A DNA stretch of 64,000 nucleotides from Taeniopygia guttata. Lineage: Eukaryota; Chordata; Aves; Passeriformes; Estrildidae. This document shows positions 1-11,346 of this stretch, piece after piece. The stretch is taken from the NCBI RefSeq assembly GCF_048771995.1, contig NC_133063.1:6894001-6958000 (forward strand). The letters run 5' to 3'. How positions within the stretch are numbered: position 1 is the first letter of the stretch; every line of letters begins with the position of its first letter. The translations under genes were made by a program, and so were the position numbers. The notes under the pieces are model-generated. The model was given only the letters and a program-made list of their open reading frames with translations, was not told where the DNA came from and ran no database searches.

Positions 1-392
1 TGCAAGATATAAAGGTAAGTGCTACATTAAACTTAAAGTTAGTAAATAAAAAAGGTCTCTAGCAAGTGATTGTTTAACTGTCAAATCCAACTGCAAAGCA
101 TAAGGAACTTCTCTGGATGTTTAAATCCCAACTCAAGAATCAGCCTCTGAATTTTTATTAAAGATATGCAAGTTGCTCCCCCTTGCTAAAAACACCCTAT
201 ACACTCGTTGACTTCGAGCAGTTTACAAATGAAAGCAGAATAACTCTGTGGTTGCTCAAGGATAGACCGATAGGAAATGTTGCCTGCTAGTGCCAACAGT
301 ATCACCATCAACCAAGTTCCAGTATCTAACCAATTCCTGAAGTTACACTCATCAGGAAAACTCATCCTGGAATAAAAAATTAATTACAATTT

Positions 393-870
393 CACAGAAT
401 CACAGAATATACTGAGTTGGAAGAGACCCTAAAGGATCATCAGGTGCCATTTCTGGCCCTGCACAACATCATCCCTAAGAATCACACCATATGCCTAAGA
501 GCACTGTCCAAACACTTCTTGAACTCTGTCAGGCTTGGTGCTGTGATCACTTCCATGGAGAGCCTGTTCCAGTGCCCAACCACCCTCTGGGTGAAGAATC
601 TTTTTCTAATACCCAGCCTAAACCATCCCTGATACAACTTCAGGCCCTACCCTGAGGTCCTGTCACTGGGTGACAGAGAGACAAGATCAGTGTCTGCCCC
701 TCCTTTTCGCTTTAGGAGGAAGTTGTGACTGCAATGGGGACTCCCCTCAATCTCCTCCAGGCTGAACAAACCCAGGGACCTCAGATGCTCCTCATTCAGC
801 TTCCCCTCAGGGTCCTTCATCATCTTTGTGGACCCCCTTCTAATGGCTTAATATCTTTTTTACATTGTAA
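393..870 (-). repeat. CR1 LINE fragment (3' end, antisense to window)
   Basis: Reads as the reverse complement of the CR1 3' region. It begins with the CR1 tail signature ACAGAATCACAGAAT, then TTGGAAGAGACC, GAGAGCCTGTTCCAGTGCC, GTGAAGAATCTTTTTCTAAT and CTCCAGGCTGAACAAACCC. It is old: it carries many substitutions and stops. Confidence 0.85.
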
Positions 871-2700
871 TGATGCCTTAGGATTTTTAGCTTTTTTATT
901 TTTCATATATTTGTAATCCTGCAATTCTTTAGTGTATAAACTCCATATAGAGTGATACTTTCATCAGACAAAACAATTCCTTTCCAGGCCTAGGAATAAA
1001 GGACCCCCGTGGCAAGCACATTTCTCTCCCTCTCAGGATTTTTAATCGAGGTGCACAGAGAGAAATGAAAGAGAAAACAATTTCTATTTCTGCTCCTTAT
1101 TTTTCCTATATGGAATGTATTTGAGAATTGTTTACCTGGGGTGAGTGCTTGACTGGATTCTGGTGAGGATTGTTTGAGCCTGATGGCCAATCCAACCCAC
1201 CTGGGGCTGGGCTCTCAAGAAAGGGTTACGAGTTGTGCTAGAGTTAAAGAAAGTAGTATGTTGTTTTAGTCTCTTCCTTTTTATATAGTATATTAATGTA
1301 TTTTAGCCACAGTTATAATAAAGAAATCATTCAGCCTTCTGAATTGACATAGTCATTTCTTCCCATTGGGTTTGCTTGCATCTACAATAGACCCCTTACT
1401 CTTTCAGCCCCTAAGAAATGTAAACAAAAGTGAGTTAGGGGGAGCAAACTTGGGGTAAATTATTTCATTACCTAGAGCTGTAATTGGAAGATTAACTCCC
1501 AATCTGCAAATAGACTGAATTTATAAAAGTATGGACGCCCTGTGACCTATCATCCATTTTTGGGTGTAGCCCCTGGTGGCAGGCCTGGGGGAGGTACCCC
1601 CCAGATACATTTAATCTGCCTGAAATGTATCTGAAAGCCCTTCAAAAAACATAACTGGTTTTTATTCCCTTTAATTTTGTCTGGCCTCTGTTTTTAGGTA
1701 GTCCCAAAAGGCATCAGTGGCACCCAAACCTTCCCCCAGCACTTGAGGCGAGGCTGCCCCAGCTCAGAGCAGAGCAGGACAATCCCAGCTGGTGATGCTG
1801 TGCCTGATGAATTGGCACAGAATCTGGCACTTAGAACTTCATGTGGCTAATGATTGCCTAGGCCTCTTAAATTCCTGTGTTTTCTGTTCTGATCTAGTAT
1901 CCAGCTGGCACCTCAGGTGCTCTATGCACACCTCTAACATCTTGCACTCTCAGTGCTGGTGTTACAGAAAATAGTTTTAATTAAAAAAAAAAAAAAACCC
2001 AGTGAAATAATTCTTGCATTCAAAAAAGTATTTTTAACTTTCTCTCCCCACTTTTCAGCCCATGTTTTTGTTAGTAAAGAAAAATCTTACTTTGGAAGAA
2101 CGGTTACAAGGCAATGATCTGAACAATATACTGGCTCATCAGCTCTTTGTGCCTTAAAAAGTTGATTTGTAAAATGTAAGACAGGGGTCTCTGAGAATGC
2201 TAAACATGGCTTTGTTGGAGGGAGCAATGTACAAAGACATGGATATAGCAGCTGGGACCTGCTAAGCTCCCTTAACTACAGCAGCCACCTCCCATGCACC
2301 CACTTGGACACAAACAGAATAGCCCAGAATTTGTTTTAGTGCTTTCTGTAAGACCTTAATGCAGTTTAAAGAAGCAATAATCATTAGGCAAACTGTACTA
2401 AGATACTTCAGTACTCAATTGCTCATTGCAGATCCATGATTACCATGTAGAAAATCCTCCCAAGTGCTCTGCAATTTATAGTCAATACCTATAAATTGCA
2501 GAAGAGGGTGCTCTGTACCACCGTATACAAAATAGAAGTTTGACTTCTCAGCTCTCTGCCCTACTGCTATTCACTCTACCTTACTGCTTCTAAAGCAATT
2601 TGTTGTTGGTCAAAAATGAATACTGCACTTGGAGAATGAGATTTATAATTTCATAGTTTAAAAAGAGTAAGAGCTTGGGCCATAAACACTAAGAATTAAT
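871..2700. other. Noncoding DNA downstream of NIPSNAP3A
   Basis: No gene or clear repeat was found beyond the CR1 copy to its left. It includes A-rich runs near 1982-1996. Confidence 0.55.
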
Positions 2701-2712
2701 GCTTTATGCTCA

Positions 2713-2718
2713 TTTATT
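2713..2718 (-). terminator. Candidate polyadenylation signal of NIPSNAP3A
   Basis: A canonical AATAAA on the minus strand, about 820 bases downstream of the stop codon. A weaker ATTAAA lies closer, at 2890-2895. No transcript evidence is available, so which one is used is a guess. Confidence 0.3.
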
Positions 2719-3538
2719 TAGCTTTCAACAGTCTGACAAAAAGTATTTCAAAGAATGACAGCACATGTAAATCAATTGAGTCTGATGACACAATTGGAAA
2801 AGAAGGCCTAATCACCTTTAGCACCCTAAACAAATACTAAAGTACCCAAGCCAAAGCTTGTGTGGATAACTGACAGTTTTGAGGCAGCATTTAATGAACA
2901 AAAAAGGAAAAGGCTGAAATAACAAGTTATTATGTAAAAAGTCTTATGGCAGAACTCATTAGGATACACTACCTAATCAGCCCCAGTGTTGCATTTAAGT
3001 GCAATTCCACCAACACTGATGTTGTACATTGCTCAGAATTAATACAAAGCATGCCAGTGAGAAGTCTGATTAAAACATAATTGGGTAAGATATATGTGGG
3101 AGCTTTCCTTCTTAAAACTGTATGGAAAAACTAAGACATGATAATTATAAGAGGCATCAAAGTATGTTATAAAAATGATATCATCCCTGGCTGGAATGTT
3201 GGACAAGAGCACTTAACTTTCTCAGTTCAGTAAGTGATCTAGCTATGCAAAAAATTATGAAGAGCTTAGGGATTAAAACAGAAGGCTGGTGAAGCATGGT
3301 TTGTGCCATGATATGGCTCAAGTTCTTTGTCCTGGAGATGTAGCAACATGACCATAAACTTCTATTTAACAATTGGTATCAGAGTGCTGATTTATGCTGC
3401 TAGTCGATCAGCATTTTGCATCCATTTTTTGTCAACTGAAAAACAGCTCAGCTCATGAGGGTATGGGGGTCCATGTCACTTGCTGACAGCACTTCCAGCC
3501 TGTCTCTTCTGCCATCCATTATATCCTTTAGAAGAAGG

Positions 3539-3615
3539 TTACTTCAGCGGTGAGCATTGCAGAGGAATCAGAAGCACATTTTGCTGGGACTCCAAGAATC
3601 TGACACTGTCGCGCA
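3539..3615 (-). CDS. NIPSNAP3A: NIPSNAP3A exon 6 (coding part) with stop
   Basis: Completes Val226 and encodes RDSVRFLESQQNVLLIPLQ then CSPLK and TAA at 3539-3541. The human C-terminus (RESVNYLVSQQNMLLIPTSF then SPLK) has the same length and ending, so the stop is genuine. Intron 5 is only 111 bp. The exon continues as 3' UTR to lower coordinates. Confidence 0.95.
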
Positions 3616-6600
3616 CTAAAATTAAATACATGTTTAATTAAGACAGTATTCCAATGAAAAGTTAATACTTTTCTCAGCATGAATGCAGGTAACACAAGTG
3701 AGTTCTCTAGATTCATCATGTCTTACCAGCTGCTACAACTCTGGCATCTTCATGGGCACTGTGTCTTCCTGCTGCCCGGTGATCTGGGCTCTCATTCCAC
3801 CACAACACATGGACTGAGAAAGTATAAATAAAGTCAGCTGAGTACTACTATGCTGCAATACAACACATACTCTAAGTCCTAGCAATCTGCCTTCATCTGT
3901 TACATGCCTTGCAGTTATCAGAAACAATTCTCCAGGCATGCCAGTGGTGGGATGATCTTTTACAGAGCCATTGCATGGTTTAATATCAGATCTGAGAATC
4001 TTTTAAGACTGGGGCAACTGGCTTAAGTCTATAACCCAATACACAAAGATGGGTTCAAGGACTGTTTACGGGACTTCAGTGATCCACACCAACATTTTCA
4101 GCAACCCTGGCCAGTCTTAATCCAGGACGGTGGCTTGCCCCTCTGCCTCTGCCCCTTCCTATGCCAAAGTCTGCATCAGAAATTGATGAGTACCTGTGTT
4201 AAGTAATCCATATTCTGTGTGGAAAACACCAATCAGCTTGGTATATCCTGTGTTGATGTGAGCATTGATTGCAGCTCGAAATGCTTCACCCCACAATGCT
4301 GGCCCACCAGGCTTCATCTGGAAAGTAACCCACTCATATACACCTAGAAGAAAAGGCAAACACTGCCACAAGGAAGGAAATACAAATTAATGCTCCAGAT
4401 CTTGAACCATGTCTCATGGCCACAGTGTATTTGTTGTGAGACCAATATCATGTTTCCCTGTCATCTGGGGACAGCAGGAAGCTGCCCCTTCCAACATGCA
4501 CAAGAACTCACACCTTTCTCACAAGGCTCACAAGAGTACAAGCTCACTAAGAGCAGTTAGTTCAAGTCCATATCTAAGTACCAGGGCCCTGAAGAACAGA
4601 AGGCTTCTCACAAAGCCCAGCTTTGCAAATTTCAATGCTGCATGGAGGCTACTTTGCAGACACCGTAAGTGATCATACTTGTTTGAGGGATTTGGGTGTT
4701 TCCTTGAGCAATGACGGATGTCTTTTCTAAGACAGGAGATGTTTTCTGGTATTGAAGTGGTTTATGACATTACAAACTCTGACTCCTGGCAGTTGGGCAC
4801 AGTAAGATCTGACAGCATAACCAAGAAAGCAAGACCAGTTTAGCACCCCTGCTGTGCCAAGTGATCTCCCTTATTTGTAGAGAAATGGCATAATTTGCCA
4901 AAAAACTCCAGTCCTGCTAAAAGTCACTTGTCTTCTTTCTGTTCAGGTGGTTACTTCAGATCACAATTGTTGACACAGTAATAGAAAGACAGACACTTGC
5001 TACTTGGCAGTGTCTGGTGTCACTCTCCAGCTACGGGCTGGAGATAATATACAATAGTGTTTGAAGTCGTCTCTCCAGATTTTAGAGAAAACTGGACTGC
5101 TTTCAAATTCAACAGCAGCAGCAAAAAATTCCGAATCCTGAATAAAGGAAATAAAGAACAAAGATTACTGTAGTTATACATGTGCTGAGGGCTGAAGCAA
5201 GGTCTCTTCCCTCTCACTTCATGCAAGAAAGCCTGATTATGTTCATAAACTGGGGAACAGTCAATATTCCTAACATCAAATTTGCTACAGAGAGAATGAA
5301 AATACAAAGAGACATGGCTTCTACACCTAACTTACGATTGTTACAAAAAGAGACAGAAGGAAGAACTGCACAACCTACAGCTCAGTCTCACCTCTGTAGC
5401 TGGCAAGATCAAGGAGCAGATCCTTATGTTTGACTTCCATGTATTTTTATAAAAGTAGGGAATCTTTTAAACTTTGTGTGAAAGAAGCAGTAACATCAAA
5501 GTAAATTGATAAGAGGAAAATCTCTGTGAAAGAGAACAATGATTATCCAGGAAATGCCCTCTCACTGATGGACAGACAAAGGAAGTCCGGGATGACTGCT
5601 CTGACCACTACTATGGCATTGCTGTTTTGCATATTCATTTAGCAAGTCACAATCCTGATCATTAACAACTTGATGAACAGTGCTTTAATCAGTTATTGAT
5701 GTATGTTAGTGTAAAATCCTTTTGAAAAACTCTGTGCCTCACCGTGTCACGTCACCTTTTCCACATGGGTGCACGTATGTACATTTGTCATGTGAAGCGT
5801 CATAAAACTGTGCAGTACCTGGTTTAAACTTTAAGCCATTCTTTGTTGCTGTCAGTAACTTTAATCAGCAAAAGAAAAGATAAGCTCACCCCCTTCCTTT
5901 GAAGGCTTCCCGAGCTGACACCAGGGCACCAGATAAGCCACCTCATTGTGCTGCTTCTCTACCAAGGGCAGAGCTGCAGAGATGAATTTTCCCTGCCAGT
6001 CTTTGTCATTTGCTAGTGCATGCCGGACTGCTGTTCTGTGAGCAAAATTATCTGTAAGGAAGGGAAAAAAGAACATGAAAAAAATACACATGATGTCACA
6101 TCAGACTCAATCAAAATATGTAATTGCAAACTACACTTATCTAATTTTGAAACTGGTATTTTTAGACATCATATTAGCTCAAAGCAGATGTGGTAAATTT
6201 CCTTTAAATTCTGCAAAACTTCCTTTAAAATCTGCTTTAGCTCTCGGATTAAAATGGATTAAAGTCAAATGAAATTTTCCAAGAAAGTTTACAAAAGAGT
6301 TCAAATAAGTTAAGCAATTTTACTGTTTAAAAAGGTTCACGCATAGCAATTGCAGGGACTACTGTATGTGGCAACAGTTACCAAGGATAAGATTTGGAGA
6401 AAGCACAGTGGATATGGAAATGAAGTGGAAAAAAAATCAGGAGAAGTAATAGCCTACAAAGAAAAAAATTAATAAATGTGCTTTGGCTTATATAAAGTGA
6501 CATTAAAAGTGTAGAATTAATGTTTGCGTGTTCAGTTACCAAAAAACAAAAATAAAGTTAAATGCCCAAAAGTTAAACCATTTCTTCTTTTTTTTTTTTT

Positions 6601-9600
6601 TTTTCCTTAATGAAAAACAAATCAACTTAATTAAGAGTGTGAATTTCAACTGCTTAGGCTGCAGTGGCATCTTAAGCAATATATTTATGAAGACAGGCCC
6701 CAATATTACAAAAGAAAAAGCCAGCATCTGAGAATGGAAAGAACCTTGAGAAATATCAGTATCTTGGGACGAAGAGGTAAATATAGAAATTATGTAAGCA
6801 GGGATCTGATGAATCAATGAGGAAGGATGTTGTAAAGTTTGTTCATTTCTCAGATCATAGTGTGGTCTCAGGGTGGGGAGAGGAACCACCACAACTAGAC
6901 ATGTAAAACACTGCTAGGAAACAAAAGGTTTTCTCTTAGTTTTGCATTTTAAAGGTTTCTTATAGATTTTTTAATTTTTTTTTTTTTTAATTTAGAGTTA
7001 GTAACAATAGCCAATACTAAAATGTTCTGAGAAGCAGGACAATTTATAAATGCAAGAGAACTCAAAATATTGACAAATGAATGGTCCTCTCTTGAAGGAA
7101 AAGAAAGACTTGGCTGCCAAGGTCATGAAAAATGTTGAGGTACTCAATGCTCTTTTTTGCCTTGGTCTGCACTGGCAAGTGCTCCAGGCAGACCACACAA
7201 GTCACAGAAAGCAAAGGAAGGGACTGCGAGAGTAAAGAACCTGATGTAGGAAAAATCCTGGTGTGAGACCACCCAAGGGACGTGAAGGTGCACAAATCAA
7301 TGGGACTCAATGAGATACATTCATGGGTCCTGAGGAAACTGTCAGGAGAAGTGACTAAGCCACAATTCATTGTATTTGAGAAGTTATGGCAGCTCGTTTT
7401 TAAAAAGGAACAGAAGAAGAACTGCAGAAGTTGGTCAGAGCTTGGTCAGTCTCACCTCTGCCTGGCAAGATCAAGGTGCAGATCCTTCTGGAAACTATGC
7501 CAAGGCTCATGGAAGGCCATGAGGTGTTTAATAACAGCCAACATGGCTTCACTAAGGGCAAATTGTGCCTGGCTAATTTTCACCTCCTGCGACTGAGTTA
7601 CAGCTTTGATGGATGAGGGAAGAATGACTGACAGTGGAGGTGACCAAGATGATCCAAGTGCTCAAGCACCCCTCCTGTGAAGACAGGCTGGAAGAGTTTG
7701 GGCTATTCAGCCTGAAGAAAAGTCTCCAGGGAGACCTTACAAGAGCACTCCTCTACCTAAAGTGAGCCTGTAAGAGAGCTAGAGAGGCACTTTTTATAAG
7801 GGCATGTAGTGACAGGACAAAAGGGAATGGCATTAAACTGGCAAAGGGGAAATTTAGAATCACAGGATGGTTTGGATTGGAAGGGACCTCTAAACATCAC
7901 CTAGTTCCAACCCCCCAGCCATGTGCAGGGACACTTGCCACACAGAGCTCCATCCAGCCTGGCTTTAAATACTGTCTGGGATGGAGCAAGATTTAGATTA
8001 GATATTATAAAGAGATTCTTAACTGTGAGAATGCTGAGGCACTGGAGCAGATTGCTTAGAGAAGCTGTGGATGCCCAGTCCCTGGAAGTGTTAAGAGGCC
8101 AGGCTGGATGTGGCCCTGAGCAACGTAGTTGAGAGGAACCAAACAATTCTCTGATTCCACAATTCATCCCTCCAAAACAAAAGGGGTGATCCTTTAATCA
8201 AAACAGGTACTGTGACCACACTGGACTTCCATGAGCACACTGTCTCAACATGTAGATGCACTTGGACTGCAGCAGGTGTTCAAGGGGAATTATACCAGTG
8301 TGCCTTCCCACTTCTTTATAACACTTCCCTTGGGCTCCACAAAAAGCACAGCCAGCACACCTAGTTTTTAGCATAACAGTAACTTTTTTTGGCTTACACC
8401 TGCACCTTCCTTGTCAGCACCAACTCCAACAAGATAAAGAGTTGATCATACTGCAAAAACTATATTGCTAGCAAGGTTAAAGTTGCAACAAAACCACTCT
8501 ACATGCCTGAGAAGTCAGACCTGGTGGAGTGGCTTCCTACCTCAGTACAGGCCCACTGCACAAGTTGTTTAAACATGCAAAGTTCATGCTCATTTTTTTA
8601 TGGGAGTGACTGGTACTCTGAGCTAAAATACAAAAACAATTATACATCCGTATAAACACACAGACACTGCTTATGTGTGCATATTTCCTTTTTTCCATTA
8701 ATTTTGAAAGTTTCAAGACATTTGTGGAACTGACCCTAAATTAAAAATATTTACCATGAATTAAACACTCTGCCACAGTTCCTCTATTATACCTGTTCTG
8801 AACAGAGACTGCTGTTCAAGAACATTTGTAACTTTCTCATCACAACCCATCAACATTGTCCTGACAAGCTCTGAAGCGTTCTTGTCACTAAGCAGCAGAG
8901 GAGCAATGTTTTGGAGGCATCCCCTTACAATGAGAGCAACAAACAGAAGCCAGGTAAGCACTCCCCTCACCTTCTTGCCCAGGAGGCAGGGGACACAGGG
9001 AGAGCAGAGCAGTGCGAAGGGGTGCTGACCGTACCGTACTTCCAAATGTGGAACACCTTGTTCATTGCTCCCAGCTCCGAGTACCAGAATCCCACCAGCT
9101 CCGAGTGAGCTGTGCGAAAGTGGAAGTACTTGTTGACCATTTCCAAAAACTCCTTCATCTTCGCTGGCTTAATATCATATGTGCGAATTTCATAGAAAAT
9201 GCCATTATTTTGTCTGGGCCCTGTAGAAAGGCGTACCTGAAAGAAAACAGTATGAAAAAATAGTAAAAATAATTCTCAAGCCAGAAAGTTGTATTCTGTC
9301 TAATTTCATTTTTTTAATTAGTGAAATACTACAGAAGGATCTGTTACTGCAGGTTGGGCAAGGGATACTTACTTCATGACGTCCACCACAAAAGCATTAT
9401 TTGTTGCCACTCCTTTTGGCAATGCAACAGACTGTAATGTAATTTTTTTTTTTTTTAATCCACTCAACTGTTTAATTATTAGCTCACAACAAAGGAAGAT
9501 TTTCCTTTTCTCAACTCCTTCCTCAGGAAGTCAGCAGCAAGACGAATTTGGCTAAACACATTATTCAAAAGCAAGGCTGATGAGATTCCAAAGAGGAAGC

Positions 9601-11087
9601 AATACCAACATCTGCCTGTGTTGTGCTTATCCAACCAACTCATGCTTCTGCATCATGCTTTTCTACTGACAATCATGTATCAGTACTAGCAAATCACAAA
9701 TTACTGGCAAATGAAAGAAAAAGATACCAACACTTAGGAAAGAGTGATTCATTCCAACACAAGATTGCTTAAGTCCACCTCCTAGCCCTTTATTGGCTGC
9801 TTCCCAAGGGCTGATCAAGAACAGTTTTTCTGTTCATATTAGATAAAGTCCTTTGGGAGTCCCAGACTCCTTTTGCAGCTGCCTCAATGACCTGGAACAT
9901 GCTACTCACCTCTCAAATAAAACATGAAAAATTAGGGCCAAAACACAGCTTTGGCCTTAGCCCATGTTTGCACAGAGGCAGCTACAGGATGGATTTTGGA
10001 CATGTCCTATTTCACAAGTATCTGCAGGCATGAGCACCATGCAACTCAAGCCACAGAACAGAACTGTTTATATTTACAAATTACTTTAAGATCTTCCCAT
10101 CCACTGTGAATCCAGATGTGCCATGTCCACCACTAAACCATATTCTTAAGTGACTGATCTACCTGTTTTCAAACACTTCCAGGGGTGGTAACTCCACCAT
10201 TACAGCCCTTTCAGTAAATAAATTTCTCCTAATATCCAATCTAAACCTCTCCTGGTTTAGGCAATTTGAGGCCACTTCCTCTAATTCCGTCACTTGTTAC
10301 CTGGGAGAAGAGCCTGACCCCTCCTACCTGGCTGCACTTCCAGGTCGCTGAATACAGAAAGTGAAAATCAAAGGCGTTTTGCAGCGTGACACATCCAGTA
10401 CTGGCTGCCATGAATCACAGCTCCTTGGGGCTGTCAGGAACCTTTGCAGGATCCTGACTGAGTATGGAGCCTGCAGGAGCGACCCATTCCACACTGGATT
10501 TCTGCTGCTTAGACAGACACTGGGACACTGCAGGACCCATTCTGCTCCAGAGAGAGGCAATGGTGAAGGGTCTGGAGAACAAATCCTGTGAGGAGAAGCT
10601 GAGGGAACTGGGGGTGTTTAGCCTTGAGAAAAAGAGGCTCAGGGGTGACCTTATCACCCCCTGCAGCTGCCTGAAAGGAGGGTATAACCAGGTGGGGGTC
10701 AGCATTTCCTTGCAGGCCGAAGACAGCGACAGGATAAGAGGGCATAGTCTGAAGCTACAGCGGGAAAGGTTCAGATCGGACCTCAGGAAGAAATTCTTTA
10801 CAGAGGGGGTGGTGGGACATCAGAATGGGCTGCCCAGGGACGCGGTGGAGTCGCGGTGCCACGGTCCGGCTCACAGCGCTGGGCTCGCTGACCTCAGCAG
10901 GCTGTTCCACCCGAACCCATCCCGGGCTCGGGGACGGATCCCAAAGGATCCCGCACCACCCCGGGCAGGGCCCGGCGACAGCGACAAGCCCCGCACGGAG
11001 CGGGGGCGCTACCTGCGGGCCGGGGCGCGGCGGGGCCAGGCGGGCGGCGGCGGCGAGCGGGCGGCGGAGCAGCGCCGGTGGCAGCAT
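3539..11087 (-). CDS. NIPSNAP3A: NIPSNAP3A orthologue, complete six-exon gene
   Basis: Six exons (coding parts 11013-11087, 9035-9236, 5890-6051, 4194-4343, 3727-3813, 3539-3615; read right to left) join in phase to give 250 residues and a TAA stop. Human NIPSNAP3A is about 247 residues, so the gene looks full length. The N-terminus is rich in Arg, Ala and Leu and lacks acidic residues, as in a mitochondrial presequence. Two NIPSNAP (dimeric alpha-beta barrel) domains follow, at roughly residues 36-135 and 148-248. Recognisable family motifs are RTAHSELVGFW, VFHIWKY, DNFAHRTAVR, YLVPWC, TFQMKPGGPALWG, GYTKLIGVFHTEYG and HVLWWNES. NIPSNAP proteins associate with mitochondria; NIPSNAP1/2 act as mitophagy signals, while the biochemical role of NIPSNAP3A is not settled. 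All introns are GT-AG. No frameshift or premature stop is seen, so this looks functional. Confidence 0.96.
3727..3813 (-). CDS. NIPSNAP3A: NIPSNAP3A exon 5
   Basis: Encodes residues 197-225 (VHVLWWNESPDHRAAGRH, then SAHEDARVVAA). Acceptor TTCTCAG|TCCAT, donor GCTG|GTAAGA. The HVLWWNES and RAAGRH motifs are typical of NIPSNAP3 proteins. Confidence 0.96.
4194..4343 (-). CDS. NIPSNAP3A: NIPSNAP3A exon 4
   Basis: Encodes residues 147-196 and the first base of 197. It opens the second NIPSNAP domain: VYEWVTFQMKPGGPALWG, then an AINAHINTGYTKLIGVFHTE segment and YGLLNT. This is the most conserved exon of the family and was the first clue to the gene. Acceptor TTCTAG|GT, donor ACAG|GTACTC. Confidence 0.97.
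5355..5428 (+). repeat. Short CR1 fragment in NIPSNAP3A intron 3
   Basis: About 70 bases (GAAGAACTGCACAACCTACA, then CTCAGTCTCACCTCTG and CAAGATCAAGGAGCAGATCC) closely match part of the larger CR1 copy at 7413-7495 in the same orientation. No target-site duplication is visible. Confidence 0.6.
5890..6051 (-). CDS. NIPSNAP3A: NIPSNAP3A exon 3
   Basis: Completes Asp93 and encodes residues 94-146 (NFAHRTAVRHALANDKDWQ ... EVAYLVPWCQLGKPSKEG). Acceptor is CTTACAG|AT; donor is GGGG|GTGAGC. Only this GT is usable, and it forces a second Gly (codon 147, shared with exon 4) where human NIPSNAP3A has a single Gly before VYE. Confidence 0.95.
7110..8165 (+). repeat. CR1 LINE copy in NIPSNAP3A intron 2, internally deleted
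   Basis: Contains CR1 coding-region and 3' landmarks in order: GAGGTACTCAATGCTC, CACTGGCAAGTGCTCCAG, GAAGGTGCACAAATCAATGG, AGCCAACATGGCTTCACTAA, then after a deletion TTCAGCCTGAAGAAAAGTCT, GATTTAGATTAGATATTA and CTGGAAGTGTTAAGAGGCC. It lies antisense to NIPSNAP3A and carries stops throughout, so it is inactive. It is interrupted by a second CR1 piece at about 7857-7980. Confidence 0.85.
7857..7982 (-). repeat. CR1 3' tail nested inside another CR1
   Basis: GAATCACAGGATGGTTTGGA, then TTGGAAGGGACCTCTAAACATCA and CCAACCCCCCAGCCATGTG are the reverse-complement CR1 3' end. They split the host CR1 between AAAGGGGAAATTTA and AGATTTAGATTAG. The similar bases at the two borders (AAATTTAGA and AAGATTTAG) could be a degraded target-site duplication. 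Confidence 0.7.
9035..9236 (-). CDS. NIPSNAP3A: NIPSNAP3A exon 2
   Basis: Residues 26-92 plus the first base of codon 93. The acceptor is preceded by a pyrimidine tract (TTTTCTTTCAG) and the donor reads TACG|GTACGG. It encodes STGPRQNNGIFYEIRTYDI, then KMKEFLEMVNKYFHFRTAHSE and a GFWYSELGAMNKVFHIWKY tail, which align closely with the first NIPSNAP domain of mammalian NIPSNAP3A. Confidence 0.96.
10115..10330 (-). repeat. CR1 fragment, antisense, in NIPSNAP3A intron 1
   Basis: CACTAAACCATATTCTTAAG, then ACACTTCCAGGGGTGGTAAC, AATTTCTCCTAATATCCAAT and ACTTGTTACCTGGGAGAAGA match the reverse complement of the CR1 3' region. It faces the plus-oriented copy that follows. Confidence 0.8.
10360..10895 (+). 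repeat. CR1 fragment, sense, in NIPSNAP3A intron 1
   Basis: AATGGTGAAGGGTCTGGAGA, then AGCTGAGGGAACTGGG, AGGGGTGACCTTATCACC, CTGCCTGAAAGGAGGGTATA, AGAAATTCTTTACAGAGG and GGGCTGCCCAGGGACG are CR1 3'-half landmarks in order. The copy runs up to the CpG island of NIPSNAP3A and is itself GC-rich at its right end. The sequence has stops and is inactive. Confidence 0.85.
11013..11087 (-). CDS. NIPSNAP3A: NIPSNAP3A exon 1 (coding part), presequence
   Basis: Twenty-five codons starting MLPPALLRRPL and ending PRPGPQ, followed directly by a GTAGCG donor. The resemblance to the human start (MLVLRSALTRALA...LAPQ), the phase-0 donor matching the phase-0 start of exon 2, and the lack of any other AUG in frame upstream support this start. 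The start context is poor (C at -3), and the hexanucleotide array begins two bases upstream of the ATG. The segment has four Arg and no acidic residue, consistent with mitochondrial import. Confidence 0.88.
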
Positions 11088-11089
11088 CC

Positions 11090-11152
11090 GGACACGGACA
11101 CGGACACGGACACGGACACGGGCACCGACACAGACACGGGCACGGGCACGGA

Positions 11153-11184
<32 letters not shown>

Positions 11185-11314
11185 CGGACACGGGCACAGA
11201 CACGGGCACGGACACGGACACGGGCACGGACACGGGCACCGACACGGACACGGGCACGGACACGGACACGGACACCGACACGGACACGGGCACGGGCACG
11301 GGCACGGGCACGGA

Positions 11315-11346
<32 letters not shown>

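Noticed and set aside
5020-5140. Possible extra exon of NIPSNAP3A between exons 3 and 4 on the minus strand, with a good TTTATTCAG acceptor and an open frame (DSEFFAAAVEFESS).
   Set aside because: Exons 3 and 4 already join in phase to give the conserved protein. The frame set by exon 3 would hit a stop within this segment, and the peptide resembles no NIPSNAP sequence.
6580-6604. Poly(T) and other homopolymer runs as retroposon tails.
   Set aside because: No recognisable retroposed sequence or target-site duplication lies beside them; slippage is sufficient.
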